Source: Zygnema cylindricum (taxonomy: Eukaryota > Streptophyta > Zygnematophyceae > Zygnematales > Zygnemataceae). Taken from it: a stretch of DNA of 64,000 bases. The DNA is taken from the NCBI GenBank assembly GCA_037447655.1, contig JBBHKE010000769.1, forward strand, positions 194,047 through 258,046, given 5' to 3'. Position numbers and translations under genes: made by a program. Under the pieces are notes generated by a model that did no database searches, was not told where the DNA came from, and worked only from the letters and a program-made list of their open reading frames with translations. This document shows positions 12,374-24,101 of this stretch, one piece after another. The first letter of the stretch is position 1, and each line of letters starts with the position of its first letter.

Positions 12374-13852
12374 CTAGTCAATCTTTAATTTCAGACCACA
12401 CTTCTCCCTGCAGAAAATTAGCTTAGGGGAAGGCACAGGTTTGGTCATCATATCTGCTACCATCTCACTATCTGGTCGGTACTCTAAACTGATTATTTTA
12501 TTTTCTACTTTCTCTCTAACAAAGCTGAGTCTAATGTCCATGTGTTTAGCTTTAAAATGATGTTTAGGATTGGCAGAAATAGCGATTGCTGCTTGATTAT
12601 CACAAAATATTTTCTGCACACCACTCTTAAGATGACCAAGTTCACCAAGTAAAGACTTGACCCACATCAATTCTTTTACAGCAGAGCAAGAGGCCATATA
12701 CTCAGCCTCCATGGTGAACTGAGCAATAACCTTTTGCTGTTTGGTACTCTAACAGCAAGCCCCATCACCCACATATAATACATATCCAGAAGTGCATCTC
12801 CTCATCGGAGCATCACCATAACTAACATCACTCCAAGTAGTGATGTCAGTATTCTCCCCACCCAAATGCAACCATGGATCCCTAGTTCCTATCAAGTATC
12901 TAAGAACTCTCTTAGCTGCCTCCCAATCCTTCTTAGTGGGAGCATTTAGACTTCTACTCAGCACTCCTACAGCTGCAGCTAAATCCGGCCGGGTACAATT
13001 CATAAAATAGATTAGACTTCTCACTAATTGCCTGTAAACAATAGTCTGCATGAACTTTTGTTCTTCAGGAGATAATTCCTCGTCTAAGACTATGACTCCT
13101 TCTTCCTCACTCCCCTCACTTCCCTTCTTCAATTCCATTGGAGTTGTACAACTATTAGCTTTATCCATTTGAAATTTTTGAAGCATCTTCCATATTGCTT
13201 CCTTTTGAGTCAATCTTATATTTTTTCTTTTTCAGGCTCTCTCTACTTCAATTCCCAAAATATATTTTGCTTCCCCCATATCCTTCATTTCAAATCTCCC
13301 CTTAAGATCGATTTTCATTTTATTAATTTTTTCCATTGATTTACTTAAAACAAGCAAATCATCAACATAAATTGCAATAAATATAAAACCTTCCTCATCT
13401 TCGAAAACATAGATTGAGTGATCTGAGCTGATCCGGATATATCCCAGACCGGTAAGAAACTCATCAAGCTTCTTATTCCACTGTCGAGGCGCCTGTTTCA
13501 AACCATAAAGAGATTTAATCAGCCGGCATACCTTACTCTCCTCTCCTTCTTCCACAAACCCTTCGGGTTGTCGCATGAAGATCTCCTCTTCCAATTCTCC
13601 ATGCAAAAAGGCTGGTTTGATGTCCATCTGGTGCACTTCCATGTCTTCCGCTGCTGCCAGGCTAAGAAGTATGCGGACGGAGGGAAATCTGACCACCGGG
13701 GCAAAGGTTTCCTCGTAGTCAATTCCCTCCTTTTGTGTAAATCCCTTTGCCACTAGTCGGGCCTTGTAGCGCTCGATTGTGTTATCTGGGTTCAGTTTTA
13801 ATTTTAAAACCCACTTACAACCGATTGGTTTTCGGTTAGGTGGACAATCCAC
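12374..13852 (-). pseudogene. Copia reverse transcriptase and RNase H, two in-frame stops
   Basis: One frame of about 490 codons. The reverse transcriptase part contains GCKWVLKLK, ARLVAKGFTQKEGIDY, the SLYGLKQAPRQW block and the catalytic YVDDLL motif, all typical of Copia. The RNase H part has MEAEYMASCSAVKEL, CDNQAA and KHMDIR. Two nonsense codons break it, TGA at about 13232-13234 and TAG near 12747-12751, both explicable by single transitions. It joins the integrase frame through a frameshift near 13850. It would convert element RNA to DNA in virus-like particles if intact. Confidence 0.93.
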
Positions 13853-14913
13853 CAGCTCCCAAGTATCGCTGCCATAATTGAGGCCATCTCTTCATTGATG
13901 GCTGTCTTCCACCGATTTCTTTTTGGACAAGTCATCGCCTCTCCATAAGTTTGAGGTTCATCTTGATGAGATAGTTTTGTTACCTTGTTATTAACCTGTT
14001 TTTCTTGCAGTCTTTTACTACTTCTCCTTCCCCCTTCAAAATCTGAGGCCGGAATAGATGGTTCTCGTGGATTCTTTTGAACAAACTTCGTTTCTCCCCT
14101 ATCCCTTGATTCTGAATCAATTTCCACCACGTCTTCCGCTTCGAGTAGAGATGTCACTGGAGTTTCCACAGCCGAGTCCTTTTCAGTCTGATTTGTACCT
14201 CCAAGAATGTCATCGTCTCTAAAACCTGGATAGTTAGGAAGCTCAAAGTCATCAGAATTTTCTGACTCAAATCTGATTTTTACTGACTTTGTATATTTGA
14301 AGGGATCCACAGACTTTCCTTCATCCATAACTACTAGATGCTTTACTAAGATTATATCTTCTCTTTTTAGATCATAAACTCTATATCCTTTAACATCCTC
14401 ATCATATCCTAATAAGTATCCCGGTTTTTCTTTAGGATCTAACTTCCAATTAGACCGATCTGTATCTAGACTGAATACTTGATTGCCGAAAACCTTTAAA
14501 TGAGATAAGTCTGGTTTCCGGCCTGTCCATCTCTCATAAGGTGTTTGATCTTTTATAGCTGAAGTAAGAACTCTATTTTTGAGGTAATTAGCACAGTTCA
14601 TTGCTTCTGCCCAAAACCTTTTTCCTATCTTCTTATCCGACAACATACTTCTAGCACTATCACTTAGTGTTCTATTTAACCTTTCAGCTACCCCATTCTG
14701 TTCCGGATTTTCTGGAACTATCTTTTGGTGTTGAACCCCATCTTCCCTCAAAAAATCCTCAAACTGGTTAGAAGTATACTCTCCACCATTGTCACTCCTT
14801 ACTCTCTTGATTGGAGTTTCATGGAGTTTTTCGCTCCATGTTTTATATTGTCTAAAACAATCCTGAGTGTTGACTTGTTTTTCAAAAAATACACCCGGGA
14901 ATACCGAGACCAA
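13850..14913 (-). pseudogene. Copia integrase core and C-terminal region, frameshifted
   Basis: A 350-codon frame with the integrase catalytic region RSDNGGEYTSNQFEDFL and the later glutamate in the ENPEQNGVAERLNRTL block, followed by FWAEAMNCANYLKNR and WTGRKPDLSHLKVFG as in Copia integrases. Continuity with the upstream frame is lost at a frameshift near 14880 and with reverse transcriptase near 13850. The tail is acidic and divergent, as usual for this linker. Confidence 0.92.
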
Positions 14914-16706
14914 TCATCAGTTATAGTCATCATAAATCTCTTCCCCCCCGGTGAGGGCACTCTTGGCGGTCCCCAAATATCTGTGTGTACTAGATCTAGA
15001 AGTTTTTCTCCCTTGTAGGTGGCTGTTTTAAGAAAAGGTAATCTGTGTGCTTTACCTTGAGCACACCCACTACAATCACTTATATCATCACTCTCACTGA
15101 ACTGAATCCCTTCCACCACTCCCATCTTTTTCATCTCTCTTAACTTATCTAGATTCAATTGCCCAAGCCTCTTATGCCACATCATAATATCATGAACACC
15201 AACATAATAAAGTTTCTTCGTTTCATTACTTAAGATCAACCTAAACATCCCATGGCTACCTTTCTCAGCAATGAAATAGACATCCTCCTCAAAACTAGCA
15301 GTAAAGACTCCTTCCCTACTGCTAGTAAAAAAACCCTTATCATGTAATAAAGATGTAGAGATAAGGTTTTTGTTCAGCTCCGGAATAAACAATACATCGG
15401 AGAATGTTAATATGGATGTCTTTCCTTCTACTAACACTTTCAGATCTACCGATCCTACAAGAGTAGTGGTGACTATCCTCCCATCCCCGTACTCTATCTC
15501 TACGGTGGGAATCTTTCTTATCTTAGTGAACAAGTGCCTATCTTTACACATGTGCATTGAGGCACCTGAATCTATAATCCAGCCTGCTTCACCTTTCAAT
15601 CCACCGTAAGCACATTTCTGCCTTCGTGGAATTTCAACATCAGTTTTCGCCTCTAACTCCTCATCCAAAAAGAGCTCATCGTCCTCGTCCTCGGATTCCG
15701 CCTCAAGTACCTGTGTGACAAGGGCCTTTTTCTTTCCTCTCGGGGTACCACCGGTCTGCCCCTCCTTTAACCAAAGCTCGGTTAGCTTAGTGCACTCTGC
15801 CATATAGTGCCCCGGTTTCTTACAAAAATGACATAAACCTTTGGGAGCCCTTGGTTCGAACTCGTCAACCTGTTTTTTCTGCTCCCTACCCCCATAGTTT
15901 CCGACTGGTTTCCGGGAATCCTTGTTCCTCCAATCGGTCGCTGTTGCCAAGGCTTGGCCACTCTTTCCTCCCCTTCGGATCTCAATCGTATTCTCTCGAA
16001 CGAGAATCATCCCTACCACTGAGTTCCATATCCACCTTGAGTCCGACAAGTCCTGCACACGGTTGACTATGTTCTCGAACTCATCAGGTAACTTCATTAG
16101 TAAACAGTTAACCTTTTCTTTTTCACTAAAAACTTTTCCCGCACTCTCTAGCTCCATGAAGAGTGTAGCAAGCTCATTGCAAAAATCCAACATATTTCCC
16201 CCTTTGTATACATACTCCTTAACTTTCTGATCAGCCAACTGTTGTTGCTGAATCGTACCACTTCGGTACATCTCTATGAGAGCCATCCAAAGATCGGATG
16301 CCCTCTCTACCTGCAAATGAGGACATGCAAGTCATTGAGTGAGATGGCGTAGGATGAAGTGCTTTGCCGCCATATTGTTGAAATCCCAGGTTTCAGTATC
16401 ATTTTCCTCGTTCCTCGGAATAGGTGACATGAATACTAAACCAGTTGCTATTGGTGTGGTCGCCTCCTTCTCCTTTCCTTTGTCCACCACCTCTCCTTCC
16501 TTTGTTTCCTCCGTTGAAGGTGAATCCTCTTTCCTGGTGAATCTGCTTCATTTAAACCATGGAGGAATTCCAAGACTTGATGGACGCCCCAATCGTCCAC
16601 TCACTATCCCCCAAAACCTTTTTTCGCATAGAGCTCCTATCATCATACTTTCCCAGTATATGAAGCCAGTTCCATTAAAGATTGGTACCCTAGAGGGTGG
16701 GCCCAT
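14799..16706 (-). pseudogene. Copia gag, zinc knuckle, protease and integrase N-terminus, two stops
   Basis: In one frame from an ATG at 16706 (another ATG at 16730 lies within the LTR). Features in order: gag start FNGTGFIYWESMM; two TGA stops (near 16548 and in the QTGACTT context near 16325); gag body with LWMALIEMY; CCHC knuckle CHFCKKPGHYMAEC; protease WIIDSGASMHMC; gag-pre-integrase HKRLGQLNLDKL with HHCC residues; and integrase start HTDIWGP...DDWSRY. The gag ATG begins only 5 nt after the LTR end, leaving no room for a leader. The element is inactive as read. Confidence 0.93.
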
Positions 16707-16710
16707 AACC

Positions 16711-17756
16711 TGAAACTTTGAGACCTCCATAAGTCCTCAGAGTGGACAGCTTCCAAGAAGCCTCTAGGATAATCCTGACCCCTTTGTGTTTAAGCAAAAA
16801 TAACTGCCACCCTGGCAGACAAAAACTCTAACCACCTTCACCCCTGTGAAGACAAGACTCCCCTGAGTCAATAGCAAAAAGAATCTCTGAATTTGCTCCC
16901 CTGAGCAGTAAGTTATGGAGGGTCAAAGTTGACCTTTTGTACAGAAGCTCTCTGGGAGAGAGGGTCCTATCTTCTAATTTTTCTAAGTCCTATCTCTCTC
17001 ACAGACTCTATCTATTGATGTACGGAACCAATCAGATTACAGTTCCGTACGCAAAAGTACAGCTACCGGTGTACTTTATGTACGGACACTGTACGACATG
17101 CCCTAAATGTCGACACGTGGTATGTCCGGATTCCCTCCTTTAATCCTCGGAGATGCCGCGCTCCAATGTAACTTCGCCACGTGTCATCCAATGTGGAGAT
17201 GCCCACAAACCGCCGAATTCTCCTTCCGCGATCTCGGCGCTAATTCCGGCCGTCCGATTAAACTCACATTTGATCGTAGCCGTAATAAATACATGCGTGG
17301 TATTTGTTTCGCTTACGAAATCAATGCGCGGTATTGATTTCTTATCTGTACCGCAATTCGTACTTTTACACTACCATATCTATGTATCCCGTTAACAGTT
17401 ATAGTTAAATGACTTATCCTACGTGTACATGTTTAAATAATTATCGTACTATTACTACGTAACACTACTTCTAGACTTAACGGTTAAGGCTACCGGCTAT
17501 CTACTCTCTGACGGCCGGCAGGTACAAGGATCAAATTCTGTCGCCGGCACATTCCTTTTAGTAATTAATCCCTATACTAATATAAATTTCCCGTAAACTT
17601 GAGGATAGCCTAGGTAGCCATGGCTCTAGCTTCCTCTCCAATTTCTCAGTGACTGCGACAAGTTTGAGAGTTGGAGAGAGAAGTTAGAGGTAGACTGCCT
17701 CGGCTTCTTTATTTCTATTCAGACCTAGAAAATACTTAAAACCATTAATTTCTACA
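16711..17756 (-). repeat. Copia 5' LTR
   Basis: 1046 bp; starts TGTAGAAATTAATGG on the minus strand and ends CAAAGTTTCA. Matches 11314-12360. Confidence 0.93.
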
Positions 17757-17824
17757 CTACTGTGAGTACCAATAGAGGTCTCAGAGTTGCATCTTTATCT
17801 ACTCTAATTACGATTCGCGGTGTA

Positions 17825-19421
17825 GTTTTTAGGGTAGGCGCGGGGATTTTTTGGGCCGTGGTGGGATCGGTGGATGTTCACGCGGAGGTCACAGATATCC
17901 CAACCTAGGAGACCAAAGAAAATCACCGATATTCCCCGCGGAACGTGAAATTTTGGAAGAAGCGTCATTGTTTACTGCGTCGCGCCATTTCCTTGGTCAA
18001 AAAAAATCGCGTGATTTGTGTTTGGGCAGGCAATGTCCAAATTTGGTTTTTTTACTTTTTCCTTCGGGAAAAAAAAAACTTTCCTCCTACAGCCCTAACA
18101 AATTAATAATTGGTCTAATGGTCTAAAAAATTGATTACTTGTGGCCGTCAAGAGAAAGGGAATGAATTTGATGAAATGAAGTTATGTGCTCAATAGAAGA
18201 CAAGTGGTGAACATAAACAGAAGTTATAATTAGAGAGATTGGAGCGTATTACTGTGTAATAAAGGAATAAAGCATGAAAAAGAGGTAAATGTATATTCAT
18301 AAATAAATGGAGTGAATACAATGGACGTTTATGTTGGTGGATGATAGTAGGTTTAAAGCCTAGGCATCACGAACAAAAAATTATAATCCAATGCGAATGA
18401 TTGTTATTTGTATTTTACTTAAGCATCCATCGTATATACAATTGTTAAACCATTTATGATGTGTCCCTTTACGGTGAAGCTTTTTTAAGTAAATATTGTC
18501 GATACACGGTAATAGTTTGTATTTTCACTGTGTTCCATGATACGCTGTCAACATTGTTGGAGGGCTTGTCTTCGATGTTGTTATAATAACTAATATCAAC
18601 ATGGGCATATTCAACCACAATCATTTACATAATAAAGATTCAAATATTTGGTGAAGTTTAGTTTGAACATTTAGAGATATACACCTGAAATGCATAAGTA
18701 TTTTCTGTAGTTAACACGTATAAACATACTTTGTTGTGTTAGACAATAGCTATATCGTTGTTATATACCTCAATGTCAATAGATTTATCTAAATATTTAA
18801 TGTCCATTCATTTATTTAGCTTTTGTTTATCACTCAAATATTAGGTTGCAAAGGGAATGATGTCCTTTACTTTATTCCAATCTTACATTTGAAAATAAGT
18901 CATGTTTATCATATTTCACAAAAGCAGATGTTACGACGTTGTTTCCTTAAATGGAAACTCAAATGTCTTGTGCGCTAAAACATTAACAAAGAAAATGACG
19001 TGCTTCATATAGGAGGTCATGGGACATGTGACACAACAATTATTAAAATTAAGCTTTCAATGAGATATCAATGCCTTAAATTTTAAAAATGTCATGCCCC
19101 TTTCAATGTGCCGTATGGATTTCTAATTCCACATAAAAGGACAATAAAGAGAAGACTTCTTACGTTTTTAAAACGTTAAAATATTGATAAACTACTACTA
19201 AAACATTTTATTTTTCTTGTAGCTTTGTTTTCAAACTCTTGCAATTAACTATTTGTTTACACATTTGTTCGAATTAACTCTCTAGTTGAAAACCGCCCTG
19301 CAAAATTGGGTGCCCGTTTGATTTTCGTGATATGGTCAACAACAAAAAACGAAGAGCTCACGATGCTTCCTTCTTGTAAATCGTTAACGCAAAGCGACAA
19401 TAAAAATGTCCATAATATGGT
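17825..19421. other. Gene-free, AT-rich interval
   Basis: Begins with a short GC-rich stretch (17830-17960). After that no recognisable ORF, TIR pair or tandem repeat is seen. The 91-codon frame at 17851-18126 shows no recognisable motif. Confidence 0.5.
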
Positions 19422-19424
19422 TTA

Positions 19425-20217
19425 GGGTAACCATCCATCAGGCGTCCCCAATAGTTGTACGGTCACGTTTACCGGCGGTAAAATTTGTAACACCCTTCCA
19501 TCAGGTCGTGCCAGTGAAGCTAAAATTGTTGATTTGTTAGATTGCAATTGGTACCACGTACGATCATGTTGAGCCGCTTGGGAATAATTATAATTTCGAA
19601 GAGAACAAAATCGCAATTGCGTATGTGTACGGATAGACGCCGATTAAAATATCTTAGTAGCGTCACGCTAATGTACAATCTGAATGATCTTAAGATTGTC
19701 GTCGTACCAACGGCCATGAAAACCGTTGCAAAATTAAAGTTTGTACAAATGTCGAAGAATGTACCATTTTCTACGTGAATGCATTATTGATGTACCAACT
19801 TGATTGTGCACATTTATGAAGGAGGCGTGAAAGGATGTCCTACAACCAAGATTATGTCGTCAAACAGACTGGCTATGATGTCAGACGGTACACGCCATTT
19901 GCCACATGTAAGTTTATAGCTTCACGTCTGTCGTGGATCGAGTCTGATTTTACAAGTGGACCAATACACGCGTCCAGTAAGCGCTAAGTGTCCTCGTGAA
20001 GACAGTCGGAGGAGACTCGCCAGGTACTAGATAGAAGGGGCGTTTGCGTCGAGAATTCAAAATCGGACGGTGGGAGTTTTCGCTAAAAAGTCTGGAGAAT
20101 CTTAACGACTTTTTAGTAAACATCTTTTGTAAAACAAAAAAAAAACAGTACGTCCTAGTACGGAAGGGTACTTTCTCCAGTAAACAACCCCACTTTTCGC
20201 CTGATGGAAGGTTACCC
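19425..20217. mobile_element. Tourist/PIF-like MITE, TTA target duplication
   Basis: Ends GGGTAACCATCCATCAGGCG (19425) and CGCCTGATGGAAGGTTACCC (to 20217), flanked by TTA (19422-19424, 20218-20220). It is 793 bp and homologous over its length to 6121-6895. Non-coding as read. Confidence 0.92.
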
Positions 20218-20220
20218 TTA

Positions 20221-22060
20221 CACGAAGAACTTCGCTTGAAAATTCCCGCACCCGCGTTTCCCTTCAAGGGGTAGTACCAACCATCCACAGACGAGGAAAA
20301 AATCTGCGCAGCGCCTCCCAAAACGTGAAGCGTCATGCGTAAACTATCCGCGCTAATAAAAAACCCGTAATACGAGACTGTATTGACTTCGGGAAATCGG
20401 GACTGTCCTGTCATGCGCACAAATAAATCACCTCGGTAGTGCGCCCAAGGAAATCACTAAGGAAATCCATAGTTGCGCCTAATTTCTCTCCAAAGTATTA
20501 CTGCACGGTATTGCACCACAGCGAACTTAGGTCCACACCATTGGGGACAAATCGTAAATGACAGAGAAATATGTAGCAGCGAATAGAAATGATATGGAGA
20601 AAGGCACGAGATATGTCGATAGCGGCCAACACAATATTATGCCCAGGTGTGCAATATGGCCCACTACCGTGTATCGTTATTAGAGTCATACCGGCCAAGT
20701 CGCGTATCTATTGGTGTCAATTCTATAATTTTCCCTTTATAGAATCATAACCTAATGCAATCCCTAATTGACGTACCTATTATAAATAAATACAATATAT
20801 TTTTTTCCACAAGTCATTGCTAAAAATATTTCGAGACTCAAACTAAAAGTAAAAATTTATTGCAAAAAGTGTGATGGAAAAAACATTCACGCTAAAAAAG
20901 AGGTAATAAAATTTAAAAACATCATTTAAAGCTTACAAAAGCCGAAAGGATACTAAGGCAAAAAAAAACGACGAAAAATTAAACGCTATCTAAAGTATGA
21001 AACAACCAAAACTTAATAAATACACCAAAGGTGACAACACAACTCGTGACGACCCACACCCATACTAAACTAAATTCCACACCATGTAAGATAGTAGATG
21101 TGGAATGGATCGAGTGCGATTGAGCGGACTAGATTCAGTGCGATTGAGCAGAAGGTAGCGCGTCTATTATATCTTGGAATTCAACGACCGCCAATTGCTT
21201 AGATATGTGTTGTTGCAGAATGAAGGCGTCGTCAACAATAAGAGAGGGTAAAGGTGGAATCTTGTTTCGAGCATTAGGCAACAAAAGTGGAGCCTCATGA
21301 AATGGAAATATGAGTTCCTCCACAACAAGAGAGGGAAAAGTGGAATGTGGTTTCGAGCATTAGGCGGCAAAAGTAGAGCCTCATGAAATAGAAATATGAG
21401 CTCATTCACTTTAGGGATGACTTGGGCCAAATGGGGACATCATCAACAATACCACAAAAGTAACACGAGACGTGATGGTAAGGGCTGCCAAGCTTACCTA
21501 CCTAAATATATAGCCACGACAGATATAGCCATGAGACTCAAACCTAAACCGTCATTATAAATTGGAAGGTTAGTTTGTTGACGAGCAAACGAGTCCTCCG
21601 GTCGATCATAAATTTCATGCCCGACGAGTTGGTGGCGCACACCAAAAAAATTATCATCAATGTCTTCAAGAGAAGACAAAAAAGAAATCGCAATCTCCTT
21701 ATGATTAATGGCCAGACCCGTAGAATGCCATGTTTGTAGGATGAGGCTTAGCTGGATAACAAACGAAATATTACTAAAAACGAGAAAAAACTAAAAGGAA
21801 CGAAGAAAACTGATAAACAAAGAAATATCAATGCAGTTCAAGAGCTCTTCAAATTATTTAAGGTGGTCGTTTTTACGAGCAATTTCTATTTGTGAAATGA
21901 TGTAAAGCTTTAGAAATTACGACGCTTAACTTTCCAAATGTATGGAAATTTTTTGTGTTAATGCAGTTGGTATTCTAAATTTCAAGATTATCAACTGTCG
22001 TCTACATCGAATCTTGTTTAAGCTTTACCAAGTATGGAATGGATTTTTGCCCAATTTCTA
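20221..22060. other. Gene-free interval with a TIR scrap and a tandem duplication
   Basis: A TIR-like end (CCGTGTATCGTTATTAGAG) lies near 20665 with no partner. At 21233-21410 a unit of about 87 bp occurs twice (TTTCGAGCATTAGGC, AGAGCCTCATGAAAT shared). Minus-strand frames of 60-87 codons between 21135 and 21679 show no recognisable domain. Confidence 0.45.
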
Positions 22061-22074
22061 TGACATACCAAGTC

Positions 22075-22212
22075 ACATTACACATTACGTACACATTACA
22101 TACACATTACATACACATTACATACACATTACATACACATAGCATACACATGACATACACATTACATGCACTTTACATACACTTCACATACACATTACAT
22201 ACACATTACAGA
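22075..22212. repeat. 11-bp minisatellite, unit ACATTACATAC
   Basis: About 12 imperfect head-to-tail units, with single-base variants (AGC, GAC, TGC) towards the right end. The ITYTLHTHY-type open frames here are repeat artefacts. Confidence 0.9.
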
Positions 22213-22424
22213 CATCTTTAGTTGCAGCCGTTTGTGAATAACCCTAATGTTTTTTCGCAACCTAAATCACCTTTTTCTCGCTGCCCATATCTGATTTCCT
22301 TTTCCGGTCGAAAGGCGAGGATTCACCATTCCATCGCAACCGTCAGATTAAGAATCCCACTGGTGTGCACGGCGAAAATATTATTTTAGTCGCGAAAAAA
22401 CATTGACGCTACAGTAAAACGGTA

Positions 22425-22445
22425 CTACACCGATACACGGTGTAG
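22425..22445. repeat. Palindrome made of two TIR tips
   Basis: CTACACCG, ATA, CACGGTGTAG: the terminal CACCG/CGGTG plus TA of the TA-type element family with the interior missing. Possibly a deletion remnant. The surrounding 22215-23399 shows no gene. Confidence 0.4.
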
Positions 22446-23399
22446 CTACCAAAAAATGCAGTCCTGACAATACGGAATTAATTCACTCACCTGAAACCAC
22501 GATCGGGCGGCCAGGATCCGGTCCACAAAATAAGGAGGGGAATTAGTAGAAATGGACAGAATGATGTGGAAAACTGGATACAATCAAAAGGTCAAGGTTA
22601 AGATTTTTGAACTTCTTGACATCGAATCTTCCAGGAATGGTCTCCTCTTCTTTCTTGCAAAGAAATGATGTACAGAGTGATGTAAAGAAGTGATGTAGAA
22701 AAGTTTTGAGGCAGATAGTGGAGTGTACTTACAATAGGCACGCATAGATTTGAACTTTTAAATCATTTTTCCTCTTATTTTTTGTACTCTTGTTATCATA
22801 GTCCTAAGTATCTCTTAAACACCATTCATTACCTTTGAAGTCTTCCTCGTCTTTTTTTCTGTCGTAGCATTTAAGTCATCCTTTTATAAGTCTTAGTCGT
22901 CAAAAGCCTTCAATCTCATTCTGATTTGTACTTTAAAAAAGAATACAAAAAAGTTAATTTCCTCTCAAAAACATTCTGTTTGCTTTTTATTTTTTGTTTT
23001 TCGTTTTTTGTGATTCCAATTTCCCTGAGATTACTGCTACTGTTTTCTCTTCTACATTATTTTAACATAGTGGCGAAAGTAAAAAAAAGGGCCATAAAAG
23101 TGCCTGGATTCGAGATAAATACATAATAATATCTTTGGCATGAAAGTAGGTGGCTTTTAGTTAAATACATCTTAAATTTTTGACATATAAATACCCGTAT
23201 TCTATTTAAAAATATGTTGAACCTTTGAAGTACAAGTAACTTGATTCTAGTCCAATTACATTATAGTCCTTTTCGGAAAGCGAATTTCACAGGTGGTAAT
23301 GCTGAGTGATTGCTTTATTTTCTTCGAAACGTGAAAGTGTAAAACTTTTTTTAGAAAGCTTATAAATAAAGCATTATCTTTCTACATAAGCTTTATTTT

Positions 23400-24068
23400 A
23401 TGGCCGAGAAGCCGATTGCTGATTTGGAGACTATGGATGTCGTGGATGACGACGATCGTGCCGAGCTCGTTCTCTTTCAAGTCCCAGAATGCTATGTGTA
23501 TAAGGTAGCTTTGTGCATCTATGTCAACTTTATATAACTTTAAAATATGAACAGACTACTTGTTACAAAGAATATTAAACGAGTATACCTTTAGAAGAAT
23601 ATTAAATGAGTATTCTTTTTAAAGAATATTAAAAGAGTATTCCGTTTAAAGAACATTAAGAGTATTATGTTTAAAGAAAGAGTTTTTCACTCTTTCAAAG
23701 CATCTCTCTCTTTTTTTTTTTTTCTCCGTCAAGGTTTTATTTAAGGTAATGCTATGTGTATCAGGTATTGCATTTTGTTAACTTATATGACTTCATAATA
23801 TGAAAAGAGTTTTCCTTTAAAAGAATATCAAAAAGTATTTCTTTTAAGGAACTTTTAAAGAGTATTCTGTTTAAAGAAAAAGTTTTTTTTCCCTTTCACA
23901 GCATCTCTCTTTTTCTTTTTTTCTCCTTTATTGGCAAAGGTTTTATTTTTATTTAACGGAATGCTATGTGTATAAGGTACTCTTGTGCAATTCATAATAT
24001 TGATATCCTTTTTCAGGTCTAAGTTTTTGTGTAACTTTGTAATCCCGATATCCTTTTGTATAAGTTTT

Positions 24069-24101
<33 letters not shown>

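Larger units (their letters stand above)
11314..17756 (-). mobile_element. Full-length Ty1/Copia retrotransposon with 5-bp duplication CTACT
   Basis: 6443 bp, coding on the minus strand. LTRs are at 11314-12360 (3') and 16711-17756 (5'), TG...CA on the minus strand, and differ at about 7 of the first 180 bases by eye. Flanks are CTACT at 11309-11313 and 17757-17761. Domain order on the minus strand is gag, CCHC knuckle, protease, integrase, reverse transcriptase, RNase H, which is the Copia order. The coding region has four in-frame stops and two frameshifts, so it is inactive. No normal primer-binding site follows the 5' LTR. Confidence 0.96.
10368..17791 (+). mobile_element. Older diverged LTR, split by the Copia element
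   Basis: Pieces 10368-11313 and 17762-17791 make a diverged LTR of the same family. It starts TGTTGAAATT, carries the shared TATTTTCTAGG, GGAGAGGAAGCTAGAGCCATGG and GATTTGATC blocks, and ends GGTCTCAGAGTTGCA. The Copia element entered near its 3' end with duplication CTACT. Target duplication of this LTR itself is not evident. Confidence 0.8.
4884..17822. mobile_element. Outer TA-type TIR element split by nested insertions
   Basis: The left end CACCGCGAATCGTAATTAG at 4884 and the right end CTAATTACGATTCGCGGTG finishing at 17822 are inverted copies. Flanks are CA (4882-4883, probably mutated TA) and TA (17823-17824). Once the inserted elements are set aside, about 0.6 kb of its own sequence remains: 4884-4902, 5947-6001, 8092-8130, 9897-10367 and 17792-17822. 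These pieces align in order with the uninterrupted relative at 52355-52858. TA duplication suggests Tc1/mariner-type mobilisation, but no transposase is present and the superfamily is inference. Confidence 0.8.
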
